This document shows positions 21,136-29,328 of a DNA stretch of 64,000 bases, piece by piece. This stretch comes from Sporosarcina sp. Marseille-Q4943 (GTDB taxonomy: Bacteria; Bacillota; Bacilli; Bacillales_A; Planococcaceae), in contig NZ_OX031157.1 of the NCBI RefSeq assembly GCF_943736995.1, forward strand, positions 868,001-932,000. The letters run 5' to 3'. The translations under genes and the position numbers were made by a program. Position 1 is the stretch's first letter; every line of letters starts with the position of its first letter. Under the pieces are notes generated by a model that had not been told where the DNA came from, ran no database searches, and saw only the letters and a list, made by a program, of their open reading frames with translations.

Positions 21136-22143
21136 TTAGATGCCTTTTTTATTCATGTAAAGAGCCAAATCGATACAGCGTGCGGAATAGCCCGTTTCAT
21201 TGTCATACCAAGCGATGACTTTCACCATATTGTCACCCAATACCATTGTCGAAAGGCCGTCGACTGTCGAAGATGCTGTGTTTCCGTTGTAATCCGTTGA
21301 CACGAGTGGAATTTCATTATAGTAGAGAATGCCTTTCAATTCGTTTTCAGAAGCCTTTCTCAAAGCGGCATTCACATCTTCCACTGTCACGTCCGTTGAC
21401 AGCTCTGCGACGAAGTCGACGAGTGATACGTTCGGTGTCGGAACACGTACTGCCATGCCGTCTAACTTCCCTTTCAACTCTGGGATTACTTTCGTCACAG
21501 CGGAAGCAGCGCCTGTCGTTGTAGGGATCATCGACTCAGCTGCTGCACGGGCACGTCGATAGTCGGAATGCGGCAAATCCAAAATCCGTTGGTCATTCGT
21601 GTAGGAATGGACGGTCGTCATCATGCCCTTGTTAATACCGAATTGATCCTGTAACACTTTGACGACAGGCGCAAGACAGTTTGTCGTACAAGATGCATTG
21701 GAAACGACTTTGTCATTTGCAGGATCATACGAATCTTCATTCACACCCATGACGAGTGTTTTCATATCCCCTTTAGCCGGTGCTGACAAGATCACTCTTT
21801 TCGCACCCGCTTCGATATGTTTCATGAGCGCTTTTTCGTCTCTGAAGACGCCTGTTGATTCGATGACGACATCGATATCCAATTTGTCCCAAGGCAATTG
21901 GGAAGGGTCTTTTTCAGCGTACACTTTAATCTTCTTACCATCGACAACGAGATGATCTTCTTCTGAACCAACTTCAGCGTCAAAAATTCCGTGCACCGAA
22001 TCGTATTTCAGAAGATGAGCAAGCATCTGCGCATCCGTTAAATCATTTACTGCAACGATTTCGATGTCATCATGCTTTTGCGCTTCCCTGAAAACCACCC
22101 TACCAATACGTCCAAATCCGTTAATCGCCATTTTAATTGTCAT
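21136..22143 (-). CDS. gap: Glyceraldehyde-3-phosphate dehydrogenase, glycolytic
   Basis: NAD-dependent oxidation of glyceraldehyde 3-phosphate. The 335-residue protein has the NAD site INGFGRIGR, the catalytic Cys in SNASCTTNCLAPV (about residue 152), the His in TVHSYTNDQ and the ARAAAESMIPTTTGAA substrate loop. It lies 49 nt after cggR, whose product represses this operon, so this is the catabolic GapA type rather than the NADP gluconeogenic GapB. Confidence 0.97.
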   Translation of the reverse strand: MTIKMAINGFGRIGRVVFREAQKHDDIEIVAVNDLTDAQMLAHLLKYDSVHGIFDAEVGSEEDHLVVDGKKIKVYAEKDPSQLPWDKLDIDVVIESTGVFRDEKALMKHIEAGAKRVILSAPAKGDMKTLVMGVNEDSYDPANDKVVSNASCTTNCLAPVVKVLQDQFGINKGMMTTVHSYTNDQRILDLPHSDYRRARAAAESMIPTTTGAASAVTKVIPELKGKLDGMAVRVPTPNVSLVDFVAELSTDVTVEDVNAALRKASENELKGILYYNEIPLVSTDYNGNTASSTVDGLSTMVLGDNMVKVIAWYDNETGYSARCIDLALYMNKKGI

Positions 22144-22192
22144 TTCCGTTACCTCCTATGATTCAATTCAAGTATTTACATAATTACCGAAG

Positions 22193-23227
22193 TTAATCTT
22201 CCATTTTCGCAAGCATCGCATGCGCAGCACCTTCATCCGTGACAAGGATCGTTTGGCGCGGGGCACTAGCCATATAGGACATGATTGCATCCGCCTTACT
22301 TTTCCCGCCTGCAACAGCGATGATGAGCCGCACTTTCTGCAACTGCTCCGTCTGGATGCCGACTGTCCTAATCCGATGGACGACGTTTCCTTTTGCGTCA
22401 AAATAATAGCCGAATGCTTCACCTTTCGCGCCTTGCTCCCGCAGATGAACACATTCATCCTCGGGCGTATCCCGCAAGTCCGCCATATGATGCGCATCTC
22501 CAATTCCATGGAGGACGCAATCCGTCTTCTCGTAAAGCTCCATCATACGGATAGCGGTCGGCTCACGCTTGAAGATTTGATGCGCTTCCTCGCTAAGCGA
22601 TTCGGGGTAATAAAACGTGCTATACGTCCCTCCGCTAGCTTCTGCGAATGAGGCGGCAATGACATTCGCCTGCAGTCCGATATCGTCTCCGACCCCACCC
22701 CTAGCTGCAATGAAGTGCAAATGATTGGCATCTTCGATGGAATGGATGTGCTGCGGAATGGCCGCGACCGTGCTACCGCCTGTGACGGCAATGATCTTAC
22801 CGTCCCCTATCCGGCCCATGAATTCTGAGGCAGCTTCTTTTCCCATCAGACTTTTCACTGCTGGATTTTCATCACAATCTCCCGGGACAATTTTCACGTA
22901 TTGAATTCCTAATAAGGAGCCCAATTTCCTTGCGACCAATCCTTGCCCTGTCCATTCGTCGATCGTCGGTCCGAGTGAGTCGAGGACTGCTGCACCTTCA
23001 GTCGTAATGGTCGCGCCTTCCTTCGCAACGCGGATAAGCCCTTCCGTTCGCATTGTTTCCAACAAGTTCCGACATTCCCGTTCTGATATATCCGCCATCT
23101 GGCCAAGCGGTCTTCTTCCGATCGGACCAGCGACTTCGATGAATTTCAAAACTTTGTACCGCTGATGTAATATCTCCATCATTTCTGGCACAAGCTTTCG
23201 TTGCGCCTCTATAATTTTCGGGATCAT
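22193..23227 (-). CDS. cggR: Central glycolytic genes repressor CggR
   Basis: A SorC/DeoR-family repressor of the gap operon that is released by fructose 1,6-bisphosphate. The 344-residue protein has a winged helix at about 25-75 (RPLGQMADISERECRNLLETM) and a C-terminal sugar-phosphate domain with VTGGSTVAAIP and ARGGVGDDIGLQANVIAA. ATG 23227 follows GAGGGG. An operator-like direct repeat and a promoter lie directly upstream (23251-23340), so it is probably autoregulated. Confidence 0.95.
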   Translation of the reverse strand: MIPKIIEAQRKLVPEMMEILHQRYKVLKFIEVAGPIGRRPLGQMADISERECRNLLETMRTEGLIRVAKEGATITTEGAAVLDSLGPTIDEWTGQGLVARKLGSLLGIQYVKIVPGDCDENPAVKSLMGKEAASEFMGRIGDGKIIAVTGGSTVAAIPQHIHSIEDANHLHFIAARGGVGDDIGLQANVIAASFAEASGGTYSTFYYPESLSEEAHQIFKREPTAIRMMELYEKTDCVLHGIGDAHHMADLRDTPEDECVHLREQGAKGEAFGYYFDAKGNVVHRIRTVGIQTEQLQKVRLIIAVAGGKSKADAIMSYMASAPRQTILVTDEGAAHAMLAKMED

Positions 23228-23250
23228 TGGTAAACCCCTCTTTCACGATA

Positions 23251-23288
23251 GGACGAATTCGACCCACCTGTTAATTATTTGTCCCACC
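23251..23288 (-). promoter_or_regulatory. CggR operator-like direct repeat
   Basis: On the minus strand GGTGGGAC and GGTGGGTC lie 21 bp apart, each followed by six bases and a TTAAC or GTCC half, which fits the known CggR operator GGGAC-N6-TGTC repeated twice. A TTGACG -35 element lies about 45 bp upstream near 23330. The site is 24-61 bp before cggR, where bound repressor would block the transcribing polymerase. Confidence 0.6.
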
Positions 23289-23364
23289 TACTGCAAAAAA
23301 ATATAAATCTTATTATTAGTATATACCTCACCGTCAATAAGTTCAAACTTCTTGATATGTATTT

Positions 23365-23592
23365 TTAGAATAAATCGATTAAATCCACGTAACCGATGGA
23401 TCCGAATAAGAGCACTTCGCCATCCTTCTCTAAGACAGGAATCATCATCATATATTTCTCATGGCTTTCATCGTCCGTTTCAATGTAGATTGTCGACCAC
23501 GTCAACGGAAAATCCTCCTGTACGAGCTTCATCATCGATTCCGCCTCGTCACATAAATGACAGCCTTTTTTTGTGTAAAATTGAACATGCAT
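23365..23592 (-). CDS. Glutaredoxin-like thiol protein
   Basis: A 75-residue thioredoxin-fold protein: QFYTKKGCHLCDEAE gives the redox motif C-x-x-C (CHLC) at about residues 11-14, and TDDESHEKYMMMIPVL gives the cis-proline. It probably reduces disulphides or glutathione-like mixed disulphides with bacillithiol in Bacillales, but the partner is unknown. ATG 23592 is set by GAGGTG before it, and the longer frame to 23823 runs into a repeat element. It stands alone upstream of the cggR promoter. Confidence 0.8.
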   Translation of the reverse strand: MHVQFYTKKGCHLCDEAESMMKLVQEDFPLTWSTIYIETDDESHEKYMMMIPVLEKDGEVLLFGSIGYVDLIDLF

Positions 23593-23683
23593 GTAGAACA
23601 CCTCGAAGTAGCGTTTTCTTTCAGTATAAATGAAAAGCGGTGTTTTACAAAAAGTTTTGTAAAACAATATATTGCCCCCAGGT

Positions 23684-23800
23684 TTTCCGAAGCTTACCGC
23701 TAGCTTTCCGCGGGCGAGCGGCAAGCCGCTTCGTCGCTTCGCTCCTACAGGGTCTCGCCTGTCTCGCTTTCCCGCAGGAGTCAAGCGGACACTTCTCCAA
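23684..23800. repeat. REP-like palindromic element 2
   Basis: It begins CTAGCTTTCCGCGGGCGAGCG and ends CTTTCCCGCAGGAGTCAAGCGG in pieces shared with elements 1, 3 and 4, and contains GGTCTCGCCTGTCTCG. It lies between the TPM-domain gene and the glutaredoxin-like gene. It is about 110 bp long with imperfect inverted ends. Confidence 0.65.
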
Positions 23801-23874
23801 ACCAAATGGTAAAGGCAGTTCAAACTTCGAACTGCCCTTCAATTTCAATCATTATTCAACTCTAGATTAATTAA

Positions 23875-24675
23875 TCACCAACTTCGACCTGCGCCGCCTC
23901 CGCCACCGGAACCGCCGCCACCGGAGAAGCCTCCTCCTCCACCGCCGCCAAAGCCACCAGGGAAGAAGATCATCCCGCCTCTGCCTCTACGTCTTCCTCC
24001 AGGACCGCCACCGCCGCCGCGGCCACCGCCCATGAAACGGAAGAGCAGAAAGATGATAATGAAAATGATAATTGGGGAAGGGATGCCGATGCCTGATCCG
24101 CCGCCTTGGCCAGCGAGCGTGTTCACTTCGGCAACTTCACCATTCCACCCGTATTCTGCAGCGATTTCATTATAATAAGACTTGTAAGCATTCATGATCG
24201 CCATATCGGGTTGTTCATTTCTTAAATATGGCACTGCGACTTCATCCATAATTCTGCCGACTTTTCCGTCCGGCAATGCGCCTTCCAGTCCGTATCCTAC
24301 GGTCAATTCAAAGTGCCGGCCCTTCTCACTATTTTCCGGATACGGAATTGTAGTTACAACTAAAAGGGCGCCATTATCTTCTCCTTTTTTACCAAGCCCA
24401 TATTCACGCAACGCTTTTACTGCAAATGTTTCAACAGGTTCCGCTCCAATGGTCGGCAGTGTCAATACTGCTAGTTCAGCACCCGTCCCGGCATTCAACT
24501 GTCTACCTAACCGGTTCAGCTCCACTTTCTGTTCGGCGGATAGAATGCCTGCATGATCCTGGATATAGTAATCCGAGAAATTCCACGGCGGGACGTCAGC
24601 TGCCAACGCCATCGCCGGCATGATCATAACGCTAAGACATACAGCGATCATGCAACGGAATGTTCTACGGATCAC
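23875..24675 (-). CDS. TPM-domain membrane protein
   Basis: Protein of 266 residues: a signal peptide ending near AMALAA (about 26), then a TPM domain (about 35-180) with DYYIQDHAGILSAEQKVELN and GYGLEGALPDGKVGRI, a membrane helix (about 203-220) and a Gly-rich tail that ends GGGGGAGRSW. TPM proteins are membrane-bound, face the outside and have been linked to photosystem repair in plants and to envelope or stress processes in bacteria. GTG 24675 overlaps the lemA-like stop. The pairing with LemA is widespread and points to a shared complex. Confidence 0.85.
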   Translation of the reverse strand: MIRRTFRCMIAVCLSVMIMPAMALAADVPPWNFSDYYIQDHAGILSAEQKVELNRLGRQLNAGTGAELAVLTLPTIGAEPVETFAVKALREYGLGKKGEDNGALLVVTTIPYPENSEKGRHFELTVGYGLEGALPDGKVGRIMDEVAVPYLRNEQPDMAIMNAYKSYYNEIAAEYGWNGEVAEVNTLAGQGGGSGIGIPSPIIIFIIIFLLFRFMGGGRGGGGGPGGRRRGRGGMIFFPGGFGGGGGGGFSGGGGSGGGGGAGRSW

Positions 24676-25256
24676 TTGCTGTCATCTCCGAAATCGAAAT
24701 CGACTTTAGGCGCTTCGTTTGCAGCTGCATTCGCTTTGAAATATTCCTTCTGTTCGAATCCGAATATCGAAGCGACGAGTCTACCTGGAAAACGCTTCGT
24801 CTGCCTATTGTAGTCGGCGACGACATTGTTATAATCCATCCTTGCTACGCCGATCCTGTTTTCTGTTCCGGCAAGTTCATCCATCAATTGTGCGAAGTTC
24901 TGATTCGCTTTCAAATCAGGATAATTCTCCACAACGACGAGCAATCGTCCAAGCGCATTCGAAAGCTCCGTATCCGCAGCAGCCTGTTCTTCCGGTCCTC
25001 TTGCCCCAGCAAGTTTCGCGCGGGCATCGGATATTGAAGCAATCACTTCCTTCTCGTGACTCGCATATCCTTTGACTGTGCTTACCAAGTTTGGAATCAA
25101 ATCAAGTCTGCGCTGTAACTGATTTTCGACTTGTGCATAAGATTGATCAACATTCTCTTCCAAGTTGACAAATTTGTTATAGCTTGGTACTAGCATGAAG
25201 CCAAGTACGACAAGTATGACAACAATGATGGCTATTGGCCCTAATATCCTTTTCAT
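24672..25256 (-). CDS. LemA family protein
   Basis: Protein of 194 residues with an N-terminal membrane helix (about 5-23) and then the LemA helical domain, including NLEENVDQSYAQVENQLQRR and the conserved LIPNLVSTVKGYA. The function is not known. It is usually paired with TPM or HtpX. ATG 25256 (MKRILG) with GGAG 9 nt upstream is favoured. It overlaps the TPM gene by 4 nt and is read first, so they form an operon. Confidence 0.85.
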   Translation of the reverse strand: MKRILGPIAIIVVILVVLGFMLVPSYNKFVNLEENVDQSYAQVENQLQRRLDLIPNLVSTVKGYASHEKEVIASISDARAKLAGARGPEEQAAADTELSNALGRLLVVVENYPDLKANQNFAQLMDELAGTENRIGVARMDYNNVVADYNRQTKRFPGRLVASIFGFEQKEYFKANAAANEAPKVDFDFGDDSK

Positions 25257-25385
25257 CTTTTCACACTCCATTCGATATATTGTGCAATACCCAACCGGCA
25301 TCGCTTCCGAAACACTTGTGTTGGTATACTATTTATCGTATGTCATGCGAAAAGGTTTCAAACCCATGAAAATATATCCTGTTTG

Positions 25386-25560
25386 TGCTTTGGGAGATTG
25401 CTTTGAGCGCGAGGGCCGTCGCTTTGAGCGCGGGAGCACATACTTTGAGCGCAGGAGACGTTGCTTTGAGCGCGGGGACACCTGCTTTGAGCGCGGGGGC
25501 CGTCGCTTTGAGCGCGGGGACACCTACTTTGAGCGTGGGAGCACCTGCTTTAGTCGCGGA
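25386..25560. repeat. 21-bp tandem repeat array, left part
   Basis: Seven full 21-bp units run from 25400 to 25546 (start GCTTTGAGCGCGGGGACACC), with a partial unit on each side. The unit length is a multiple of three, so long open frames appear on both strands, but they are repeat artefacts (products like ALKAGVP and FERGDTC). The related units at 26960-27022 are on the far side of the IS3 element, which shows that it split the array. Confidence 0.85.
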
Positions 25561-25653
25561 TGGTCTTCTGTCAAGAAAGTGGACACGATACAATGAGCGT
25601 TTATTTTCAAAAGCCTACCGCGCTGCGCTTGGTGTACTTTCGTAAAAGAGCAG

Positions 25654-26532
25654 TTAAAAAGACAACTGCTCTTCCACGAAAGTTGCGGGTGGTTGTTGAG
25701 CGTTTTTCTCCTTTTCAGTCTGATAGGCCTTCTCATAATCGTTCGGTGATACATAGTTCAAAGTGGAATGGCTTCGTTTTTCATTATAGAAAGAGATGAT
25801 ATAGTCCAGCACAGCCATTCTAGCTTCTTCGCGTGTTGTGAATTTTGTACGGTAGATGAGCTCCTTCTTAATCGTTGAATGAAAGGATTCTATACAGGCA
25901 TTGTCGTAACAGTCGCCTTTGCGGCTCATGCTGATTTTGCATTTCTTTTCCTTAAGAAGATCGACGTAATCAGCCGATGCATACTGGCTCCCCTGATCGG
26001 AATGGTGAATCAGTCCTTCTGCAGGAGAGCGGAAGTTTAGAGCTCTTTCAAGCGCCAGTTTCGGCAGTTCCTTGGATAGGTCTGTCTGAATATTAAAGCC
26101 GACAATCTTCCGAGAAAAAAGATCCATGACAGTCGCCAGGTAAAGCCAACCTTCAATCGTCCAGATATAGGTGATATCGGCGACCCACACCCTGTTAGGG
26201 GTGTCTGCGCTGAAGTTGCGCATCAGTAGATTAGGGTAGATTGGGTGGTTGTGATTGGAGTTTGTCGTCGTCTTGTACTTTGATGGCACCAACGCACACA
26301 ATCCAAGGTCCCGCATATAGTTGGCCACGGTCTTCTCAGCTAGAAAAACCTCTTTCTTCTCCAACTCTTTTTTGATTCGCGGGCTGCCATAAACTTGTCT
26401 CTTCTCGTAAAAAATCTTACTAATGAGTACTTGCGCCTCTTCCTTTTTCTCTTGGGAAGGGCTTTTTTCTTTCTCGCGCCATTTATAGTAACCGGTCCTA
26501 GAAACCTGGAGTACTTGGCACATCTTTGTCAC
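25654..26532 (-). CDS. IS3-family transposase orfB (DDE domain)
   Basis: A 292-residue reading from GTG 26532 with an HTH_21-like start ([19 protein letters not shown]) and a DDE retroviral-type integrase domain: Asp in VWVADITYI, Asp in [11 protein letters not shown] and Glu in [14 protein letters not shown]. The frame is open further upstream to overlap orfA, which would give the usual OrfAB fusion through a -1 frameshift near a run CTTTTCAAGAAA. The catalytic triad is intact, so it could act in trans. Confidence 0.9.
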   Translation of the reverse strand: MTKMCQVLQVSRTGYYKWREKEKSPSQEKKEEAQVLISKIFYEKRQVYGSPRIKKELEKKEVFLAEKTVANYMRDLGLCALVPSKYKTTTNSNHNHPIYPNLLMRNFSADTPNRVWVADITYIWTIEGWLYLATVMDLFSRKIVGFNIQTDLSKELPKLALERALNFRSPAEGLIHHSDQGSQYASADYVDLLKEKKCKISMSRKGDCYDNACIESFHSTIKKELIYRTKFTTREEARMAVLDYIISFYNEKRSHSTLNYVSPNDYEKAYQTEKEKNAQQPPATFVEEQLSF

Positions 26533-26570
26533 GCTGTATTCCTCCCGATGTTCTTCAATGAACTCATAGA

Positions 26571-26864
26571 TTACTGCGGGTTTCTTGAAAAGATGTGCAT
26601 AGCCTTTTTTAGGATTTCATTCTCTTCTTGCAGATCACGAATTTGTTTCTCCATGTCTCTTTGGCGTTTCATTTGTTCAGTCGGGGTAAGATATTCAACA
26701 CCGTCTCGCTCCGCTTGGATTTTCTGTCTATGCTCGCTGACCCATCTTCGTAAGGAGCCCAAGGGAATTCCCATTTCCCTGGAGACATCAGTCTGCTATT
26801 TCCCTTCCTCCAACACAAGTTTGACTAAATGCTTCTTAAGGTCATCGTCAATTCTTTTACCCAT
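26571..26864 (-). pseudogene. IS3-family orfA with an internal stop
   Basis: It reads MGKRIDDDLKKHLVKLVLEEGK, meets TAG at codon 23 (26796-26798), and continues in frame as QTDVSREMGIPLGSLRRWVSE, the helix-turn-helix of IS3 OrfA. The later part has a Leu-zipper ([15 protein letters not shown]). The stop interrupts the DNA-binding region, so full OrfA and OrfAB cannot be made unless the stop is read through. A start at ATG 26774 would give a shorter product without the first helices. Confidence 0.8.
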
Positions 26865-26946
26865 TTTGGACACTCTCCGTTCGCATATTATTGTTATCTT
26901 AATCCAAACATGCTCATTAGATTGTGTCCACTTTTTATACTACCTG

Positions 26947-27030
26947 CACGGATGCGCTTGCTTTGGACGCGAGAGCACTTGCTTTGGACGCGGAGGCACC
27001 TGCTTTGGACGCGGGAGCACTTGCTTTGTT
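26947..27030. repeat. 21-bp tandem repeat array, right part
   Basis: Three units of the type GCTTTGGACGCGGGAGCACT at 26960-27022, closely related to the array at 25386-25560 but with GGACGCG in place of GAGCGCG. A single related unit, GCTTTGGGCGCGAG, is found at 39382-39399. Confidence 0.8.
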
Positions 27031-27050
27031 AATCCCGAACAAATTACATA

Positions 27051-27078
27051 AAAAACCGACTCCATAAACAGAGTCGGC
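27051..27078 (-). terminator. Terminator of clpP
   Basis: CCGACTC and GAGTCGG with an 8-nt loop, followed by six T on the minus strand, 15 nt after clpP. Confidence 0.85.
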
Positions 27079-27092
27079 TCTTCGTACATCTA

Positions 27093-27701
27093 TTATTTTT
27101 TCGGGTTCAATTCTTTCATGTCGCTACGTGTGATGATATGGTCAATCAAACCATATTCCTTCGCACGTTCAGCCGTCATGAAGTTATCACGGTCTGTGTC
27201 TTTCGCGATTACGTCAATAGGCTGGCCTGTGCGCTCGGAAAGGATCGTGTTCAATTTTTCACGTAGGAAGAGAATGCGTTTTGCTGCGATTTCAATTTCA
27301 GTCGCCTGGCCTTGCGCTCCTCCAAGCGGTTGGTGAATCATCACTTCTGCGTTAGGAAGCGCATACCGTTTTCCTTCTGTACCTGCTGTCAAAAGGAAAG
27401 CTCCCATTGAAGCGGCCATTCCGATACAAATCGTTTGGATATCCGGCTTGACGAATTGCATCGTATCGTAAATCGCCATACCCGCTGTGATGCTTCCACC
27501 TGGACTATTAATGTAGATGGAAATGTCTTTCTCTGGATCTTCCGCTTCAAGGAATAGCAATTGGGCAACAATGGAGTTTGCCACATTGTCGTCGATTCCG
27601 CTTCCTAGCATGATGATCCGGTCTTTCAATAAACGGGAGTAGATATCATAAGCACGTTCTCCCCGGTTCGTTTGCTCAATAACTGTAGGTATTAGATTCA
27701 T
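27093..27701 (-). CDS. clpP: ATP-dependent Clp protease proteolytic subunit
   Basis: It forms the tetradecameric peptidase chamber used with ClpX and ClpC for protein quality control and for degrading tmRNA-tagged chains. The 202-residue protein is standard. The catalytic Ser lies in [11 protein letters not shown], the His in [13 protein letters not shown] and the Asp in DTDRDNFM. Start ATG 27701 follows AAGGAGG. A CtsR box overlaps its -35 region upstream. Confidence 0.97.
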   Translation of the reverse strand: MNLIPTVIEQTNRGERAYDIYSRLLKDRIIMLGSGIDDNVANSIVAQLLFLEAEDPEKDISIYINSPGGSITAGMAIYDTMQFVKPDIQTICIGMAASMGAFLLTAGTEGKRYALPNAEVMIHQPLGGAQGQATEIEIAAKRILFLREKLNTILSERTGQPIDVIAKDTDRDNFMTAERAKEYGLIDHIITRSDMKELNPKK

Positions 27702-27784
27702 CTTGTTTCCTCCTTATGAATGGGTCAGGATTTTCGTTCTGCTGAAACCAGTTGTTTCAACTGTACATCTATCATACATATTAT

Positions 27785-27801
27785 GGTCAATAAAGGTCAA
27801 A
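27785..27801. promoter_or_regulatory. CtsR heat-shock operator upstream of clpP
   Basis: GGTCAATAAAGGTCAAA is close to the consensus heptad repeat for the class III heat-shock repressor CtsR (GGTCAAANANGGTCAAA, one mismatch). Its minus-strand reading overlaps a TTGACC -35 with TATGAT 18 bp later. clpP begins 84 nt downstream. No ctsR gene is present in this window. Confidence 0.8.
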
Positions 27802-27823
27802 TATAACGCTTTTAAAATAGGTA

Positions 27824-27852
27824 TTGCAATTATACCTGTTTCTTTGTATAAT
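27824..27852 (+). promoter_or_regulatory. Promoter of tRNA-Arg
   Basis: TTGCAA and TATAAT with a 17-bp spacer, 33 bp before the tRNA, on the strand opposite the clpP promoter. Confidence 0.7.
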
Positions 27853-27885
27853 GAATCTTGTCTGTTACTAATAACAGTAATAGTT

Positions 27886-27957
27886 GCCCTCGTGGTGCAA
27901 TGGATAGCACGCAAGATTCCGGTTCTTGAAATGTGGGTTCGACTCCTGCCGAGGGCG
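27886..27957 (+). tRNA. tRNA-Arg (anticodon CCG)
   Basis: Acceptor GCCCTCG pairs with CGAGGGC, discriminator G. D-arm GTGC/GCAC, anticodon arm CAAGA-TTCCGGT-TCTTG with anticodon CCG reading CGG, and T-arm GTGGG-TTCGACT-CCTGC with two G-T wobbles. CCA is not encoded. It stands alone on the plus strand. Confidence 0.93.
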
Positions 27958-28061
27958 TTATAGTGTTTATAAAGAAGCCTGTAAACATGTTTTCATGTTT
28001 ACGGCTTTTTTTATTTTTCAGCCGTTTCCTATATGCATAGTGAAACGGCTGTTATTTATTA

Positions 28062-28319
28062 TTAGTTTTCCTTCTCAACAAGTTCTGTAAGGGTTTCGAT
28101 TGCTTGATCTTCGTCGACGCCTTCTGCGATCAATGTCACTTCCGCGCCTCTAGCAATTGCCAAGCTCATTACGCCCATGATGCTTTTCGCGTTTACTTGA
28201 CGTTCATCCCTCTTTATAAATACATCTGCCGTGAATCTATTTGCTTCTTGCACGAATAGTGCAGCTTGTCGTGCTTGTAACCCGGTCTTCATTTTCACTT
28301 CAACCGTTCTTTCCGCCAT
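28062..28319 (-). CDS. crh: Catabolite repression HPr-like protein Crh
   Basis: Protein of 85 residues of the HPr fold. In KTGLQARQAALF the catalytic His15 of HPr is replaced by Gln, so it cannot pass phosphate in the PTS. The regulatory serine in NAKSIMGVM (Ser46) is kept, so HprK can phosphorylate it, and P-Ser-Crh is a corepressor of CcpA. It ends the whiA-yvcK-rapZ cluster as in B. subtilis. hprK is in the same window. Confidence 0.95.
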   Translation of the reverse strand: MAERTVEVKMKTGLQARQAALFVQEANRFTADVFIKRDERQVNAKSIMGVMSLAIARGAEVTLIAEGVDEDQAIETLTELVEKEN

Positions 28320-28353
28320 ACTCCTTCGACTCCTTTCTTTCCGATCCGTTCTA

Positions 28354-29301
28354 TCATCGGCTTACAATACCTCCGCTACGGAGATTTTCTGCGATTTCTT
28401 CGATTTTCCGAAGACGATGATTCACTCCGGATTTACTTACTGTACCGCCGCTCACCATTTCGCCAAGCTCTTTCAAGGTGACGTCCTGGTGTTCTATGCG
28501 TAGTTGAGCAATCTCCTGCAAGCGGTCAGGCAATTGATCCAGTCCGATTGTGCTCTGGATGAATTTGATATTTTCAACTTGTCTCTGTGCCGCTCCTATC
28601 GTCTTATTCAAATTGGCAGTTTCACAATTGACAAGACGATTGACGCTGTTTCGCATATCCCTCAGAATGCGGACGTCTTCGAATTTCATTAAGGAGACGT
28701 GCGCTCCGATCAATCCTAGGAAATCCGAAATCTTCTCCGCCTCTTTCAAATAGGCGATATAGCCTTTTTTACGTTCAATCGATTTCGCGTTCAATTGGTA
28801 TTTATTCATTAAATCCACTAATGCTTCACTATGCTCTTTGTAAAAAGAGAAAATCTCCAAGTGATAGGAGGAAGTTTCGGGATTGTTGACAGAGCCGCCT
28901 GCAAGGAATGCTCCACGCAAATACGATTTCTGGCAGCATTTCCTTTTCACCAATTGCTCTACAATCTCATTTTTAAATTGAAAGGTTCCCGTCAGTATAT
29001 ACAAGTCCTCCAATAATTGCTTCGCTCCATCGCGAATTCGGCATATGTAGACGTTGTTCTTCTTCAGGCGCATTTTCTTACGGACGAGCAACTCGACTTT
29101 ATAAGGATATAGCTTCTTAATATTTGAATAAAGTCTCCTAGCAATTGCCGCATTTTCTGTTTGCACGTCCAAGCTTAATTGTTTATTCGAAAATGATAGG
29201 GCTCCGTTCATTCTGATGAAGGCGGCGATTTCCGCTTTCACACAGCATTCTTTGGAATCGATTTGTGTCAGTTCCTTTTTTACTTCAGATGCAAAAGACA
29301 T
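28354..29301 (-). CDS. whiA: DNA-binding protein WhiA
   Basis: Protein of 315 residues: an N-terminal LAGLIDADG homing-endonuclease-like domain without the acidic catalytic motif, and a C-terminal helix-turn-helix (about 245-300, [23 protein letters not shown]). In Bacillus it affects cell division and chromosome segregation. The NUDIX-rapZ-yvcK-whiA-crh order is conserved. ATG 29301 has GAGGGGG before it. Confidence 0.95.
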   Translation of the reverse strand: MSFASEVKKELTQIDSKECCVKAEIAAFIRMNGALSFSNKQLSLDVQTENAAIARRLYSNIKKLYPYKVELLVRKKMRLKKNNVYICRIRDGAKQLLEDLYILTGTFQFKNEIVEQLVKRKCCQKSYLRGAFLAGGSVNNPETSSYHLEIFSFYKEHSEALVDLMNKYQLNAKSIERKKGYIAYLKEAEKISDFLGLIGAHVSLMKFEDVRILRDMRNSVNRLVNCETANLNKTIGAAQRQVENIKFIQSTIGLDQLPDRLQEIAQLRIEHQDVTLKELGEMVSGGTVSKSGVNHRLRKIEEIAENLRSGGIVSR

Positions 29302-29328
29302 GATTTTCCCCCTCTCTCACGGCGATGA

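Larger units (their letters stand above)
25575..26935 (-). mobile_element. IS3-family insertion sequence
   Basis: About 1.35 kb bounded by inverted ends: AAAGTGGACACGATACAATGAG at the left (from about 25577) and its near-complement GCTCATTAGATTGTGTCCACTTT at the right (to about 26933). It has the IS3 plan of orfA and orfB on the minus strand. A clear target duplication could not be told because the flanks extend the inverted ends. It lies within the 21-bp repeat array. orfA has a stop codon, so the copy may be inactive. Confidence 0.85.

Noticed and set aside
23365-23823. Longer 152-residue glutaredoxin frame
   Set aside because: The extension lies in repeat DNA, and GAGGTG sets the start at 23592.
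25329-25645. Long open frames on both strands over the 21-bp repeats
   Set aside because: The unit is a multiple of three with no stop, so frames open by themselves. There is no ribosome-binding site or family match.
25386-27030. CRISPR array
   Set aside because: The units are contiguous 21-bp tandem repeats with no spacers, and there are no cas genes.
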